Counted from the first letter of the stretch, positions 45,048-54,811 are shown. The stretch: DNA of 64,000 nucleotides from CAWBBA01 sp963729795 (GCA_963729795.1 CAVSPC010000046.1:1-64000); one strand, 5' to 3'. Notes: generated by a model from the sequence alone, not told the origin. Made by a program: numbers and translations.

Positions 45048-45962
45048 TTATCCGTTATCCCGCGCATGGCGTTCCATGAATTCCTCCCACCGCTGGTCCG
45101 TAAACTCCTGGAGCCTCGAGACCTGTTCCGCAGTAATGGTCTTAAATCGAGTTTGGACCTTCACATAGTCAGCAACGGCTTTTCTACGACCCTTCTTTGA
45201 GAGGGCCAGGGAACGCGACGTGAGCCGAAACTTACCGTCGCGGATCTCGTAAAGTACGTGAATGCCCGTCTCAACCGCTAATTTGCCGATTTTGACGAGG
45301 TCTTTGTTCGGGAAGCCCCACCCGGGAGGGCAGGGGGCATGGACTTCGATATAACGTGATCCCTGTATATCTTTGGCAGTTCGGACCTTGTCATAGAGGT
45401 CCAAGGGAAAAGCCGGTGATGCTGTGGCAACGTACGGTATGCGATGCGCCTCCACGATGCGTATCATGTCCTTTTTGTTTTGGAGCTTTGTCAAGACCGG
45501 CGTTGTCGTGGTGATGGCCCCGGCAGGGCTGGCGCTGGAGCGCTGGGTACCGGTATTCATGTACCCCTCGTTATCGTAACAGATGAATATGAAGTTCGTG
45601 CCTCTTTCCAAAGCCCCCGACAGTGACTGAATGCCGATATCGTAGGTGCCGCCGTCACCTGCGAAGCCTACGACCGTATAACCCTCCTTGCCGGTTGCCT
45701 TGAGACCGGCGACAATGCCGGAAACCGCCGCACCTGTGGCTGCAAAGGGGTTGTTGATGCAGATGACTTTTACGGGCGTGATCGGATAGACACCATGAAG
45801 CACTGTCATGCAGCTTGCCGGCACGGCAACTATAGTCTTGTCGGCTGCCAAAGCCTTTAACGAGTGCCGGTATGTGAGCATCAAGCCGCATGCCGCGCAC
45901 GATCTCGATCCCGGGAGTATATATTCTTCTCTTGGTAGCTCTCTCACTGCTTTTGTGATCAT
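45048..45962 (-). CDS. porB: 2-oxoacid:ferredoxin oxidoreductase, beta subunit
   Basis: 304 residues. It carries Cys pair CAAC near 22-25 as part of the 4Fe-4S ligands, and the ThDP motif GFAGDGGTYDIGIQSLSGAL with CYDNEGYMNTGTQRSS. Uses ThDP to decarboxylate pyruvate (or a related 2-oxoacid) and pass electrons to ferredoxin with CoA. The 180-base spacer between this gene and porA is unusual but both lie on the same strand. Substrate cannot be told from sequence; pyruvate is the default. Confidence 0.88.
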   Translation of the reverse strand: MITKAVRELPREEYILPGSRSCAACGLMLTYRHSLKALAADKTIVAVPASCMTVLHGVYPITPVKVICINNPFAATGAAVSGIVAGLKATGKEGYTVVGFAGDGGTYDIGIQSLSGALERGTNFIFICYDNEGYMNTGTQRSSASPAGAITTTTPVLTKLQNKKDMIRIVEAHRIPYVATASPAFPLDLYDKVRTAKDIQGSRYIEVHAPCPPGWGFPNKDLVKIGKLAVETGIHVLYEIRDGKFRLTSRSLALSKKGRRKAVADYVKVQTRFKTITAEQVSRLQEFTDQRWEEFMERHARDNG

Positions 45963-46142
45963 GTTGTGTATCTACTTCCTGCTTTTATGTGTAGAAGCTG
46001 TTTCCTGATTTCTTCATTTCACAAATTCGACAATCTATCCCGGATAAATGCTGTGGGACAGTGGCCTTGTATTGACTAGCATTCGGTTCCGACCGAGACT
46101 GCGACACGCCAATCATAAATTGGATAGCTTGGTCTTGATCCC

Positions 46143-47331
46143 TCACGCCTTGACGTTGATCCATCCGTAGGCGGCATCCTTGGTCACAGCTTCCATTGCG
46201 GCCCGGGATAGCTCTTCCGGTCGAACATCGCGTCCCCCGAGTCCTGCCACAAAGGATGCAAACTTGGGCCGGAGATTGTTGTCGAACAAAGCGGCTTTTA
46301 AATCCATGGCGAGTGCTCCGCCGTATCCGTAACTAATGTCTTTTTCGAACACGGCCACAGTCTCGACTCGGGCCAGCGCTCGTGCAAGGGCTTCAGCAGG
46401 GAAGGGCCGATACGTCCGAACGCCCACAACCCCGGTACGCAAACCCTGCTCTCTCATAGAATCGGCTGCCAGAGTGCACTCCGATGCCAGGGATCCCATG
46501 CTGACCAAGGCGTGTGTCGCATCCTCCATGCGGTACTCCCATACTGGCCCACCCCAACCACGGCCGAAAATCGATTCAAACTCACGGTCGGTTTCCGATA
46601 TCAAATTCAAGGACTCGACGAGGTCTTCCTGCAGCCGGTACCGGAGGTCCATGTACCCTGGTCTGAGGTCACCCTGGGGGTCTTCACGCGGCTCGCTGAG
46701 GATAAGGGGGTTGAGGTTCATGTAGTTTCCCTCGGCGATACCGGTGTCAGGCGCAAACGGCGGTAGAAATTTATCCACTTCGGGACGCGGCCGGGACATC
46801 AACAGGAGTGCTGGCGTGCGAAAGCACGAACCCATCGTAGCAAATCATGGTGGGGAGAAGGGCCTGCTCGGCAATCCTGAATCCCTGGATTATGGTGTCC
46901 AGCACTTCCTGGCTGTTTCGGCAATAAAGCTGAATCCAGCCTGTGTCTCTCTGAGCTATGGAGTCTTGCTGGTCATTAAGGATGGTCCAGGGGGCTCCGA
47001 CGCCCCGGTTTACGCATGCCATCACCACAGGCACGCGGGCACCAGCAGCCCAATGAAGCATCTCGTGCATGTATAAGAGACCGTTGGCGCTGGTAGCCGT
47101 GAACACTCTCGCCCCCACCTGTGATGCAGCCACCACAGAGGCCATTGCCGAGTGTTCGCTTTCCACCGTCAGGTACTCGGCCCTAAGCTCACCGCGTTCC
47201 ACCATAGCCGCTAGTTCCTCGGTTACCGGAGTTTGAGGTGTTATTGGATAAGCAGCTATTACCTGTACTCGGCAGAGCGAAGCTGCAAGTGCCGCAGCGG
47301 AATTAGCGGTTATAATTCTGATGCCGCTCAT
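46143..47331 (-). CDS. porA: 2-oxoacid:ferredoxin oxidoreductase, alpha subunit, frameshifted near 46791
   Basis: Two reading frames together cover a normal ~395-residue PorA. The first (from 47331) has AAYPITPQTPVTEEL, ESEHSAMASVVAAS, GARVFTATSANGLLYM and ends HASTPVDVP; the second begins RPEVDKFLPPF and contains GSLASE, GVRTYRPFP, VFEKDISYGYGGAL. One extra base in the CCC/GG tract near 46791 accounts for the break. Because the other three subunits are intact and the enzyme is central to anaerobes, a sequence error is the likelier reason. Overlaps porD by four bases. Confidence 0.85.
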
Positions 47332-47645
47332 TTGGTCTTCCTCTTAGGGTCGGTCGAGTCCATTTGGCCGAGCGCACGGCCCTCCACCATTTTTATTGCT
47401 TTACGGGGACACTCCTCCGCACAGATGCCACATCCTTTGCAGAAATCGAGGTCAATCTGGAGAGGGAAATCAGAAGAAATTACTCCATCGGGGCAGTATA
47501 ACCAGCATAGGAGGCACGTGTCCTTCTTGGTACACTTGTCGTGGTCAATCTGCGGAGTTTGGGACCTCCAGTCCCCGGTTTTGCCCGCTTCTCCAGCCGC
47601 GGGCTTGGAAGCTGCCACAAGAGTCTCCTTAATTTTATCGGCCAT
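47328..47645 (-). CDS. porD: 2-oxoacid:ferredoxin oxidoreductase, delta (ferredoxin) subunit
   Basis: 105 residues with two 4Fe-4S clusters: CTKKDTCLLCWLYCP (one extra residue in the first spacing, as is usual for PorD) and CKGCGICAEECP. The N-terminal ~35 residues, with GDWRSQTPQID, match the PorD leader segment. It transfers electrons from PorB's clusters to external ferredoxin. Start ATG at 47645; stop overlaps porA. Confidence 0.9.
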   Translation of the reverse strand: MADKIKETLVAASKPAAGEAGKTGDWRSQTPQIDHDKCTKKDTCLLCWLYCPDGVISSDFPLQIDLDFCKGCGICAEECPRKAIKMVEGRALGQMDSTDPKRKTK

Positions 47646-47984
47646 AACACCTCTCTACTCTTGAGAATAATACGGCAATGATAAGAATTCGTGCCCGATT
47701 TGCGGTGCCGCCTCGCGCATTACGCTGGGTCATCACACCCTTGTATAGATAGCGGAATGAGAGTCTTGCCTACTCCGCAGTTCCTTTGCCAATCTCGGGA
47801 GGATGTAGCGAATTGCGCGAACCGCACGCCTGCCAGAACAGCACGAATGACGCGGTTCCCCACGTTCCGGGGGTCGCCACATTCTGCGAGACTTCGCAGG
47901 TTTCGACCGGATTGTCGGCAGGATGGTAATTCACAGCCTTGCCCGAATTGACAAGAGGATCTGGATAGTTACCACGCCACTGGA
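47646..47984. other. Unexpected spacer inside the por cluster
   Basis: 339 bases between porG and porD, where these genes normally abut. A 72-codon reverse frame (47770-47988) starts with an ATGA overlap of the porG stop, but its product has no recognised domain; it may be a small coupled gene, a remnant, or chance. No terminator or promoter is obvious. Confidence 0.35.
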
Positions 47985-48584
47985 TCATACACCGATTGAA
48001 GCAACCGGAAAGTCGGACCGAAAAATGCTTGTGTGCTGGTAGGCCAGCTCCAACGCAGCTAGATTCCTATCCAATGCAGCACCCTTAAATTTTCGGCTCA
48101 CCGCTCGCTTGATATTCTCCAGGCTCACCAAGGTCGAGGCTGCCGCAAAAGGGCCGAGAATGGACGTGGAAATCAGCACGTTCCCTTCGACAATGAGCCC
48201 GGCCTCCTGGGATGAACGGAACGCATCCGCCGCAGCGATGGTAAACGATCCGAAAAGTCCGAGCTCTTGGGGCGTACGGGCGGAATTGATGATAAGAAGA
48301 CCGCCCTCTTTCAGGTTTGCGGTAACGTTTACCATCTCCAACAGATTGTCGTCCAAGACAACAGCGATATCGGGATTGACCACATTTGAATAGGTTCGGA
48401 TCGGTTCGGCTGCAATGCGCGTGTGTACGCTTACCGGGGCTCCCCGACGCTCTGAAAAATACGTCGGCTTCGCGCTCACCCCTTTGAATCCCTGATAGTA
48501 AGCTGCTTCAGTCAATATTTTGGCAGCGGTGACGGCTCCTTGTCCGCCTCGACCATGCCACACGATTTCGTATGATATTCCCAT
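47985..48584 (-). CDS. porG: 2-oxoacid:ferredoxin oxidoreductase, gamma subunit
   Basis: 199 residues beginning EIVWHGRGGQGAVTAAKILTEAAYYQG, the conserved PorG start, then SVHTRIAAEPIRTYS, DIAVVLDDNLLE, and LGPFAAASTLVSLENI. It is the first gene of the cluster on the reverse strand, preceded by GAGAGG and a putative promoter, and divergent from the radical SAM gene at 48777. Confidence 0.9.
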   Translation of the reverse strand: MGISYEIVWHGRGGQGAVTAAKILTEAAYYQGFKGVSAKPTYFSERRGAPVSVHTRIAAEPIRTYSNVVNPDIAVVLDDNLLEMVNVTANLKEGGLLIINSARTPQELGLFGSFTIAAADAFRSSQEAGLIVEGNVLISTSILGPFAAASTLVSLENIKRAVSRKFKGAALDRNLAALELAYQHTSIFRSDFPVASIGV

Positions 48585-48619
48585 AGGCCTCTCGATCTCA
48601 CGCTTCTTTTAGCGTCTTT

Positions 48620-48648
48620 AGATTAATTCAGTCGCGAGCGTTCGTCAA
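48620..48648 (-). promoter_or_regulatory. Putative porG promoter
   Basis: On the reverse strand TTGACG (48648-48643), 17 bases, TAATCT (48625-48620). The -35 is good and the -10 weak. The start codon at 48584 lies about 30 bases past the expected start site. Confidence 0.35.
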
Positions 48649-48776
48649 CAAGGAAGCGGCGGAGACAGCCCTGTAGTTGACGTCGACGGCAAAATTTGGC
48701 TACTATCTGCCCCACAACCAATTTCAAGGTCTCGACGTGTCAATGAGAGGTGCCTGGAAATTGAAGTATATCGATT

Positions 48777-50369
48777 ATGGAACAAAGAATGAACGTGCTG
48801 CTAGTACAACCCAAGCTTCCTTACTCTTTTTGGAGTTTTGATCAGGTACTGAAACTCTCGGGCCGCAAGGCCCTGGTATCGCCACTTGGACTCATTACGG
48901 TTGCTGCACTGCTTCCACAGGAATGGGACTTGCGACTGATTGACAGGAGTTTCCAACAGATCGGTGAGGAGATGTGGAACTGGGCGGAAATAGTGATGAT
49001 ATCCGGGATGATAGTGCAGAGCGAGGATTTGATCCGGGTAACAAGGGAAGCGAAACGAAGAGGCAAAACAGTGGTGGTGGGAGGACCATATCCGACGTTG
49101 CTTCCTGAGGAACCCAAAGACGCGGGAGCTGACTTCGTGGTCAAAGGAGAGGCCGAAATTGCGGTTCCTCTTTTGCTCGATGCTTTGACATCCGGCAAGA
49201 AAGACGCGGTGATTGAAGGGCCGTCCAAGCCGGACATGGGCATATCCCCTATACCCCGTTTCGATCTTCTCCGCCTTGATGCATACGTTGCAATTGGAGT
49301 TCAGACTTCCAGGGGATGCCCCCATGACTGTGATTTTTGCAATGTGACCAGCATGTACGGAAGAGCGCCTCGTTACAAAGAAGCTACCCAGGTCATAGCT
49401 GAACTGGAAAAGCTTCACTCTCTGGGCGGTAATGGGGATGTATTTGTCTGCGACGACAATTTCATTGGGAGTGGAAAGCGTGCCCGTTCAATCCTTGAGA
49501 AGCTGATCCCGTGGAATAAAGCTCATGGTGAACCTTTCAGTTTCTGGACGCAAGCTTCGGCAAACTTGGGGCAAGATCTGGAGTTGATTGACTTGATGAC
49601 TAAGGCGAACTTTAACACTGTTTTCGTAGGAGTTGAAACTCCGGACAAGGAAGTTCTTGAACGGGCGGGCAAACACCAAAATGTCAGGAATCCCTTGGCA
49701 GAGTCGATGCATAACATAAATGCGAACGGCCTGTCTATTGTGGGAAGCTTCATCATCGGGCTGGACGGCGAGAAAGCCGGTGCCGGAGACCGGATCGCAG
49801 CTTTTGTCGAAGAAGCCGGCATCCCGGTGGTCATGTTGAACACCTTGCAGCCCTTGCCTGGTACCCGCCTGTGGCATCGGCTGAAGCAGGAGAATCGTCT
49901 CCTGGATGAAAGAGGCCGCGGCGTTCCTACCGGGGGAGAGCTGGGCTTTATTCCCACCAGACCAGAAACCGAGATTATTGGAGAATACAGGCACTTGACG
50001 GATCGTCTTTACGAACCTTCAGCTTTTCTCCACCGCGCTTACAAGTCCTACCTCAACATGAGGCCCACTCGGAAGGCGTTGGGTACTGAGACGGAAGCAG
50101 ACAGATCTCAAGGTCTGCTCGCCCAAAAAATGGCAAATAAAGAAACGGCTCGCCATCTTAAGGGGCTTCTATTGCTCGTGTGGAGCTACGGAATTGCCGG
50201 TTCAACCAGAATTCAGTTTTGGAAGCAGCTTGTGGGGATATGGTGGTTAAATCCGAGCAGACTGTTCCAGTATCTTGTTACCATTGCCAACGGACAGGAT
50301 TTGTCCCGCCTGAGAAATCACGAGTGCCGTGAATTTGCATCACCGTCGGAGGAAAGTGGCACCCCATAA
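48777..50369 (+). CDS. B12-binding-domain radical SAM protein (DUF4070 type)
   Basis: 530 residues. The N-terminal ~150 are a cobalamin-binding Rossmann domain (MNVLLVQPKLPYSFWSF, SPLGLITVAALLP, VVVGGPYPTLLPEEP). The radical SAM core has C-x3-C-x2-C in SRGCPHDCDFCNVTSMYG, then FVCDDNF and FVGVETPD. The C-terminal ~180 residues match the DUF4070 extension of this group, which includes hopanoid- and chlorin-modifying methylases (HpnP/BchE relatives). No hopanoid genes are nearby, so the substrate is unknown. ATGs at 48777 and 48789 are both possible. Ends 140 bases before the tRNA-fMet gene on the opposite strand. Confidence 0.85.
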   Translation: MEQRMNVLLVQPKLPYSFWSFDQVLKLSGRKALVSPLGLITVAALLPQEWDLRLIDRSFQQIGEEMWNWAEIVMISGMIVQSEDLIRVTREAKRRGKTVVVGGPYPTLLPEEPKDAGADFVVKGEAEIAVPLLLDALTSGKKDAVIEGPSKPDMGISPIPRFDLLRLDAYVAIGVQTSRGCPHDCDFCNVTSMYGRAPRYKEATQVIAELEKLHSLGGNGDVFVCDDNFIGSGKRARSILEKLIPWNKAHGEPFSFWTQASANLGQDLELIDLMTKANFNTVFVGVETPDKEVLERAGKHQNVRNPLAESMHNINANGLSIVGSFIIGLDGEKAGAGDRIAAFVEEAGIPVVMLNTLQPLPGTRLWHRLKQENRLLDERGRGVPTGGELGFIPTRPETEIIGEYRHLTDRLYEPSAFLHRAYKSYLNMRPTRKALGTETEADRSQGLLAQKMANKETARHLKGLLLLVWSYGIAGSTRIQFWKQLVGIWWLNPSRLFQYLVTIANGQDLSRLRNHECREFASPSEESGTP

Positions 50370-50466
50370 TTTCGGCTGCCGGTATAAAAAACCCGCTTCG
50401 CCCCGTCTACAGACAAAGTGCTGCACATTTTGCAATGAAAGCGCAAAGCACCCGCATGACACCAAA

Positions 50467-50497
50467 CAAAAAAGGCTGCAAGCCTGAACTTGCAACC
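50467..50497 (-). terminator. Rho-independent terminator of tRNA-fMet
   Basis: On the reverse strand GGTTGCAAG pairs with CTTGCAGCC (nine pairs, one wobble) around a six-base loop, followed immediately by TTTTTTG. It starts 13 bases after the tRNA's CCA end. Confidence 0.85.
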
Positions 50498-50509
50498 CTC
50501 TGATATTCC

Positions 50510-50586
<77 letters not shown>

Positions 50587-50722
50587 ATCGTTATCCGCTT
50601 AATATAAAAAGGCTGAGCCCGTATGTCAAGCAAAGGTTGTAGATCGCCGCGAGTATTCACTTATGAACTGTAAATCAATTTCTCTACGCATATTCGTGGC
50701 GACGTTCGGGCTCGCGGGCCAA

Positions 50723-51580
50723 TTACGGCAATTTTTCGGGATGTTGCATTCCCGCGGGAGCGTCCTCAGCGGGAGATAGCTTGTTCGACAGGATATCCAG
50801 CAAGTCATCGTGAAGAAGGCCGTTGGTTGCTACGATGCTCTCAGTATAGGCATCGGTAAGCTTTCCGGACTTATTGGTCACCAGCCCGCCGGCTTCTTGC
50901 ACCAGCAGCATGCCCGCGGCCATATCCCAAGGCTTGAGTTTCAGCTCCCAGAATCCGTCGAGTCGGCCGCAGGAAACATAGGCCAAATCGATGGCTGCCG
51001 ATCCCATTCGTCGTATCCCCTGTACGCGCAGCAGGACTCGAGAAAACTCCGTGAGATTATTGATCGTTGAATAAGCGCGGTCGTATGGGAAGCCTGTAGC
51101 AATTAAGCTATGGTCGAATCGGTCTGCTCGGGACACGCGCACCGAACTGCCGTTGAGGAACGCACCACCATCTCTGATCGCCAGGAATTTTTCCATCCTG
51201 ATTGGATCGTGAACCATGCCTGCCATGAGAATACCGTTGTGCATCAGGGCGACGGATACACTAAAAAAAGGGATCCCGTGTGCAAAATTCACTGTCCCGT
51301 CCAGCGGATCCACCAGCCACAACCATGGCGAACCAGTGCTATCCGTCCGCCTTTCTTCGGTGAGTATGTCATGCTGCGGGAACTCATTCCTGATGGCCTC
51401 AAGTATGATGTCTTCGGAAGCTCGGTCAGCGTCCGTGACTATATCAATGCCCCCGGGCCTGGAGTCCTTGAGATCTATCTGAAATTTTCCCTGGTAATAC
51501 GACATAATCGCCCGTCCCGCCCGATCTGTCACGTCCTCAAGAAATGGCACTATGTCTTTGGGGGTAAAATCTTTTTCCAT
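50723..51580 (-). CDS. Inositol monophosphatase family protein (SuhB-like)
   Basis: 285 residues from the ATG at 51580, chosen because AGGAGAAAT precedes it at good spacing; an ATG at 51619 adds 13 residues. Motifs: VTDADRASEDIILEAI, LTEERR with the metal Glu, WLVDPLDGTVNFAHGIP (D-P-L-D-G-T) and KPWDMAAGMLLVQEAGG. Magnesium-dependent phosphatase for inositol phosphate or related sugar phosphates. Located 130 bases downstream of xseA on the same strand; the short C-terminal tail is Pro/Ala-rich. Confidence 0.9.
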   Translation of the reverse strand: MEKDFTPKDIVPFLEDVTDRAGRAIMSYYQGKFQIDLKDSRPGGIDIVTDADRASEDIILEAIRNEFPQHDILTEERRTDSTGSPWLWLVDPLDGTVNFAHGIPFFSVSVALMHNGILMAGMVHDPIRMEKFLAIRDGGAFLNGSSVRVSRADRFDHSLIATGFPYDRAYSTINNLTEFSRVLLRVQGIRRMGSAAIDLAYVSCGRLDGFWELKLKPWDMAAGMLLVQEAGGLVTNKSGKLTDAYTESIVATNGLLHDDLLDILSNKLSPAEDAPAGMQHPEKLP

Positions 51581-51718
51581 ATCAATTTCTCCTGCAGCAG
51601 GTTCATGAGGCTGGATCAAGATCCGCTTCTTTTTTCCATGTGGGAGCGGATTCTGCGTGCCGTGCCCGACGTCAAGCGGTCCTCGATGCAGCTCACTATA
51701 GCAATGTCTAAGGCGAGA

Positions 51719-53071
51719 CTACTCGCCCTTTTCTATCATTTTCCTATTTGTTACCTCGCATGAAAGTTCGCCGCGGTGCAAACGAACCTGCAATCCTTCT
51801 CCGATTAGGACTTGGGCCGCGTCGGTGATCACCGTCCCTGTCTCGGGTCTGCGAGTGATGGAATAACCTCTGGCGAGTACGGACAGGGGGCTGAGACTGT
51901 CCAACCTTGCTGAAAGACTTTCAACCGAGCTTCGGCTCGTCATTGTTTTATCTCGAATTGCCCGCACCAGTTCCGACATCAGCGCGGAGCACTGATCCTT
52001 GCCCGCGGCTATTTCCCTGGCCAAATAACGGGGCTTCAGCCGGGTCGCGACCGTTTCCGATTCTCTTCGCAACTCCTCCAATTGCCGCCGCGCTGTCCGA
52101 ACCAACCGTATTGTGAGATCGTCCAGCCTCATGCGGCGGTCCTCGATTTGACGTCGGGGATCGTAAAGCCTCTTGAGTAGTTCCCTTAAGACTCCTGCAT
52201 GCCTTTCCAGGAAGTTCCTCATGCAGCTTTTCGTCCGGGCCGAGAGATGTAGCACGTGTTCCTGCAAATCACGTTTGTCGGGAACGATCATTTCGGCAGC
52301 AGCCGAAGGCGTGGATGCTCGTAAGTCGGCCGCAAAGTCGGTCAGCGTGACATCCGTCTCGTGACCGACCGCGCTCACTATCGGCAAGCGGCAACCAGCC
52401 ACGGCTCTCACGACCTTCTCGTCATTAAAAGCCCAAAGATCTTCAATAGAGCCGCCGCCTCGGCCCACTATGATGACATCTACGTCTCCAGCACTACACA
52501 ACCTGTCGATAGCAGCCACAATCTCTTCCGGCGCTCGATCCCCTTGCACCGACGCGGGGCTCACGAGGATGTGCGTCCCCGGAAACCGGCGTTTGCAAAT
52601 ACGGATCATGTCGCGGACCGCCGCGCCCCTGGCAGACGTTACCAGACCGATTCTTCTCGGCATAGGAGGGATGGGTCTCTTGTTTTTCTCCGAAAAAAGG
52701 CCCTCAACCGTCAGCTTCTTCTTCAATTGTTCGAAGGCCAGCATGAGGCTTCCCAGCCCTACTGGCTCCATCGTGTCCAGAATGAGCTGATATTCCCCTC
52801 GCAGATTGTAGACTGAGATCCTGCCCCAAGCGATCACGCTCAATCCGTCTTCCGGCCTGAACTTGAGAAAACGACGCTGCAACTTGAACATCACGCATCG
52901 GATCTGAGCCGTATCGTCCTTTAAAGTAAAATAGACGTGCCCTGAGGGAGCTGGCCGCAGGTTGGAGATTTCGCCTTGGATCCAAACTGATGGAAATTCT
53001 CTCTCTAATAGCCCCCTGATCTGTTCAGTCAGTTCGGAGACGGTATATATTTTACGTTCCGGTAGTTCCAT
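51719..53071 (-). CDS. xseA: Exodeoxyribonuclease VII large subunit
   Basis: About 450 residues from the ATG at 53071 (an ATG at 53107 adds 12). The N-terminal OB fold reads VSELTEQIRGLLEREFPSVWIQGEISN and SGHVYFTLKD; the catalytic domain has PRRIGLVTS, GAAVRDM, RGGGSIEDLWAFNDE, SAVGHETDVTLTDFAADLRASTPSAAAE; the C-terminal half is the usual coiled coil ending with VLARGYSITRR. Degrades single-stranded DNA with XseB. The small subunit gene xseB, usually adjacent, is not in the 100-base gap or elsewhere nearby. Confidence 0.93.
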   Translation of the reverse strand: MELPERKIYTVSELTEQIRGLLEREFPSVWIQGEISNLRPAPSGHVYFTLKDDTAQIRCVMFKLQRRFLKFRPEDGLSVIAWGRISVYNLRGEYQLILDTMEPVGLGSLMLAFEQLKKKLTVEGLFSEKNKRPIPPMPRRIGLVTSARGAAVRDMIRICKRRFPGTHILVSPASVQGDRAPEEIVAAIDRLCSAGDVDVIIVGRGGGSIEDLWAFNDEKVVRAVAGCRLPIVSAVGHETDVTLTDFAADLRASTPSAAAEMIVPDKRDLQEHVLHLSARTKSCMRNFLERHAGVLRELLKRLYDPRRQIEDRRMRLDDLTIRLVRTARRQLEELRRESETVATRLKPRYLAREIAAGKDQCSALMSELVRAIRDKTMTSRSSVESLSARLDSLSPLSVLARGYSITRRPETGTVITDAAQVLIGEGLQVRLHRGELSCEVTNRKMIEKGE

Positions 53072-53298
53072 CCGCTCGCCCCAAAAGCCTGTTTCCAGCA
53101 GCGCCACGATTGCCGTCCTAAATGGGTCGGGGTCTGCTCGTGAGAGTGCATTCTATAGGGTGAAGTTACGACTTTCAATGTTGGAAACTCTTCGCATTTG
53201 AAGGAAAAACCTGCTTCGCCGTGCGGGACCTTTGCTTTGTAGAAATCATGCTCAAAATAATAACAAATCATGCTCAGAACAATTACGAGGTGATCGCC

Positions 53299-53481
53299 AT
53301 GGAAGAAATTGATCTGCAACGAAAACATAAGTCAGGAAAGCTTCGGGAGTCCCGCGAAGTCAAAGCGGCCTCCGGAAGTGATCAAACAAAATTCGACTGT
53401 TACAAACAGTGCATGGATGACCCTTGGGACATGAAAGGAGAATCGGTTTGCGCTTCTGCGTGCGGAGTCAAGTTGGCTTAG
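53299..53481 (+). CDS. Small twin-CX3C cytosolic peptide
   Basis: 60 residues starting at the ATG at 53299 (GAGGTGAT upstream), which trims an unlikely N-terminal extension. The first 35 residues are highly charged; the C-terminal part has CYKQC, 12 residues, then CASAC, a twin CX3C pattern that can form a disulfide-linked helical hairpin or bind a metal. No signal peptide. It is followed by a clear terminator 30 bases downstream, so it is probably a real, independently transcribed gene. I do not recognise a family. Confidence 0.65.
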   Translation: MEEIDLQRKHKSGKLRESREVKAASGSDQTKFDCYKQCMDDPWDMKGESVCASACGVKLA

Positions 53482-53511
53482 AAATTCGGAGCCCTGTGGT
53501 TTCAGTCGCGT

Positions 53512-53541
53512 ATGCCGGGACACTCAGCCCGGCATTTCTTT
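53512..53541 (+). terminator. Rho-independent terminator of the CX3C peptide gene
   Basis: ATGCCGGG (53512-53519) pairs perfectly with CCCGGCAT (53528-53535) across an eight-base loop and is followed by TTCTTTG. Confidence 0.75.
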
Positions 53542-53686
53542 GTGTGGCGGGTCGCACAGAGCTTACCTGAGACCGAAGCAGCGGTCTTTCGCCAGTGGAT
53601 GTTCTAACTAGTGGACAACCAATGAGAAAATAGGATATGAATTTGCTCTCACCAACTCGAAGCCGCGGGCAATGAGGGGATGTTTT

Positions 53687-54811
53687 ATGTCTCAGGTGGA
53701 AATTTGCCGAGTAACCAAAAAGTCGGAATTAGATGAGTTCATAAATTTGCCTTGGAGGATCTATGCTGATGATCCCAATTGGGTCCCGCCGCTGAAAAAG
53801 GCGGTTCGTAGACTGCTTGACCCGGCCAAGCACCCGTTCTGGAAATTCTCCGAACAAGCCCTTTTCCTGGCCAAGTCCGGCACGCGCACGGTCGGACGAA
53901 TTGCCGGGATAATGGACAACAATTTCAATTCCTTTCACAACGAAAAAATGGGCGCGTGGGGGTTCTTTGAATCCGAGGACGACCCGCATGTTGCTGAAGC
54001 CTTGTTTGGTGAGGTCGAGGAATGGGCGCGTAGTAAGGGGCTACCGTTCTTGCGCGGACCGTTCAATCCGTCGACCAATTACGACATCGGTCTATTAACA
54101 GAAGGTTTTCAGTATCCTCCTTCTATCATGATGCCTTACAACCCCTCCTACTACGGTCAACTCGTTGAATCCTGCGGATTCTCGAAAGAAAAAGATCTGG
54201 TGGCCGTGATCCTTGAAAGAAACCAAGCAAAAAGTGCTCGAATTCAGCGGTTGGCCAGGAGAATTGCAAGGAACAAGAAAGTAACTATCCGTAAGGCCGA
54301 GAAAAAGAATTTCGATTCGGAAATGGCTCTTATCAGAGTAATCTACAATGCAGCCTGGTCGAGAAACTGGGGCTTCGTTCCTATGACGGACGAGGAGATG
54401 CTCGACGTGGGCAAGGAGATGCTTCAGATCGCGGATACGGACCTGATACTCTTTACCTACTATGAAGACGAGCCGGTTGGAGTCACCATAGTCCTCCCCG
54501 ATATCGGCCCCTTGCTGAAGCGCCTGAATGGTAAAATCGGACTCCTCGGTATTTTCAAGGTCCTGTTGTTCAAGCACGAGATCAGAAGCGCGAGAGCTTT
54601 GGCCATGGGATTCAAGAAAACCCATCAGGGCTTGGGGTTGCCTATTATTACGTTCGATCACCTTCTGAAGGTGTGGGAAAAGAAGAACTTTGACTTTATT
54701 GAAATCGGTTGGAACCTTGAGGACAATTACGATATCATCAACCTTGAATTAGAGTTCGGCGCCCGTATTTATAAGAAATATCGGATATTCAGGAAAGATC
54801 TCACGATTTGA
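53687..54811 (+). CDS. GNAT-related acyltransferase-like protein
   Basis: 374 residues from the ATG at 53687 (GAGGGG upstream). Two regions of acyltransferase-like alternation: VEICRVTKKSELDEFINLPWRIYADDPNWVPPL at the start, with RTVGRIAGIMDNNFN and GFFESEDDPHVAEALFGEVEEWA (a GNAT-like core), and a second half from KKVTIRKAEKKNFDSE to the end. This is a conserved bacterial family of unassigned substrate, sometimes annotated as N-acetyltransferase. No partner gene is nearby. Confidence 0.75.
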   Translation: MSQVEICRVTKKSELDEFINLPWRIYADDPNWVPPLKKAVRRLLDPAKHPFWKFSEQALFLAKSGTRTVGRIAGIMDNNFNSFHNEKMGAWGFFESEDDPHVAEALFGEVEEWARSKGLPFLRGPFNPSTNYDIGLLTEGFQYPPSIMMPYNPSYYGQLVESCGFSKEKDLVAVILERNQAKSARIQRLARRIARNKKVTIRKAEKKNFDSEMALIRVIYNAAWSRNWGFVPMTDEEMLDVGKEMLQIADTDLILFTYYEDEPVGVTIVLPDIGPLLKRLNGKIGLLGIFKVLLFKHEIRSARALAMGFKKTHQGLGLPIITFDHLLKVWEKKNFDFIEIGWNLEDNYDIINLELEFGARIYKKYRIFRKDLTI

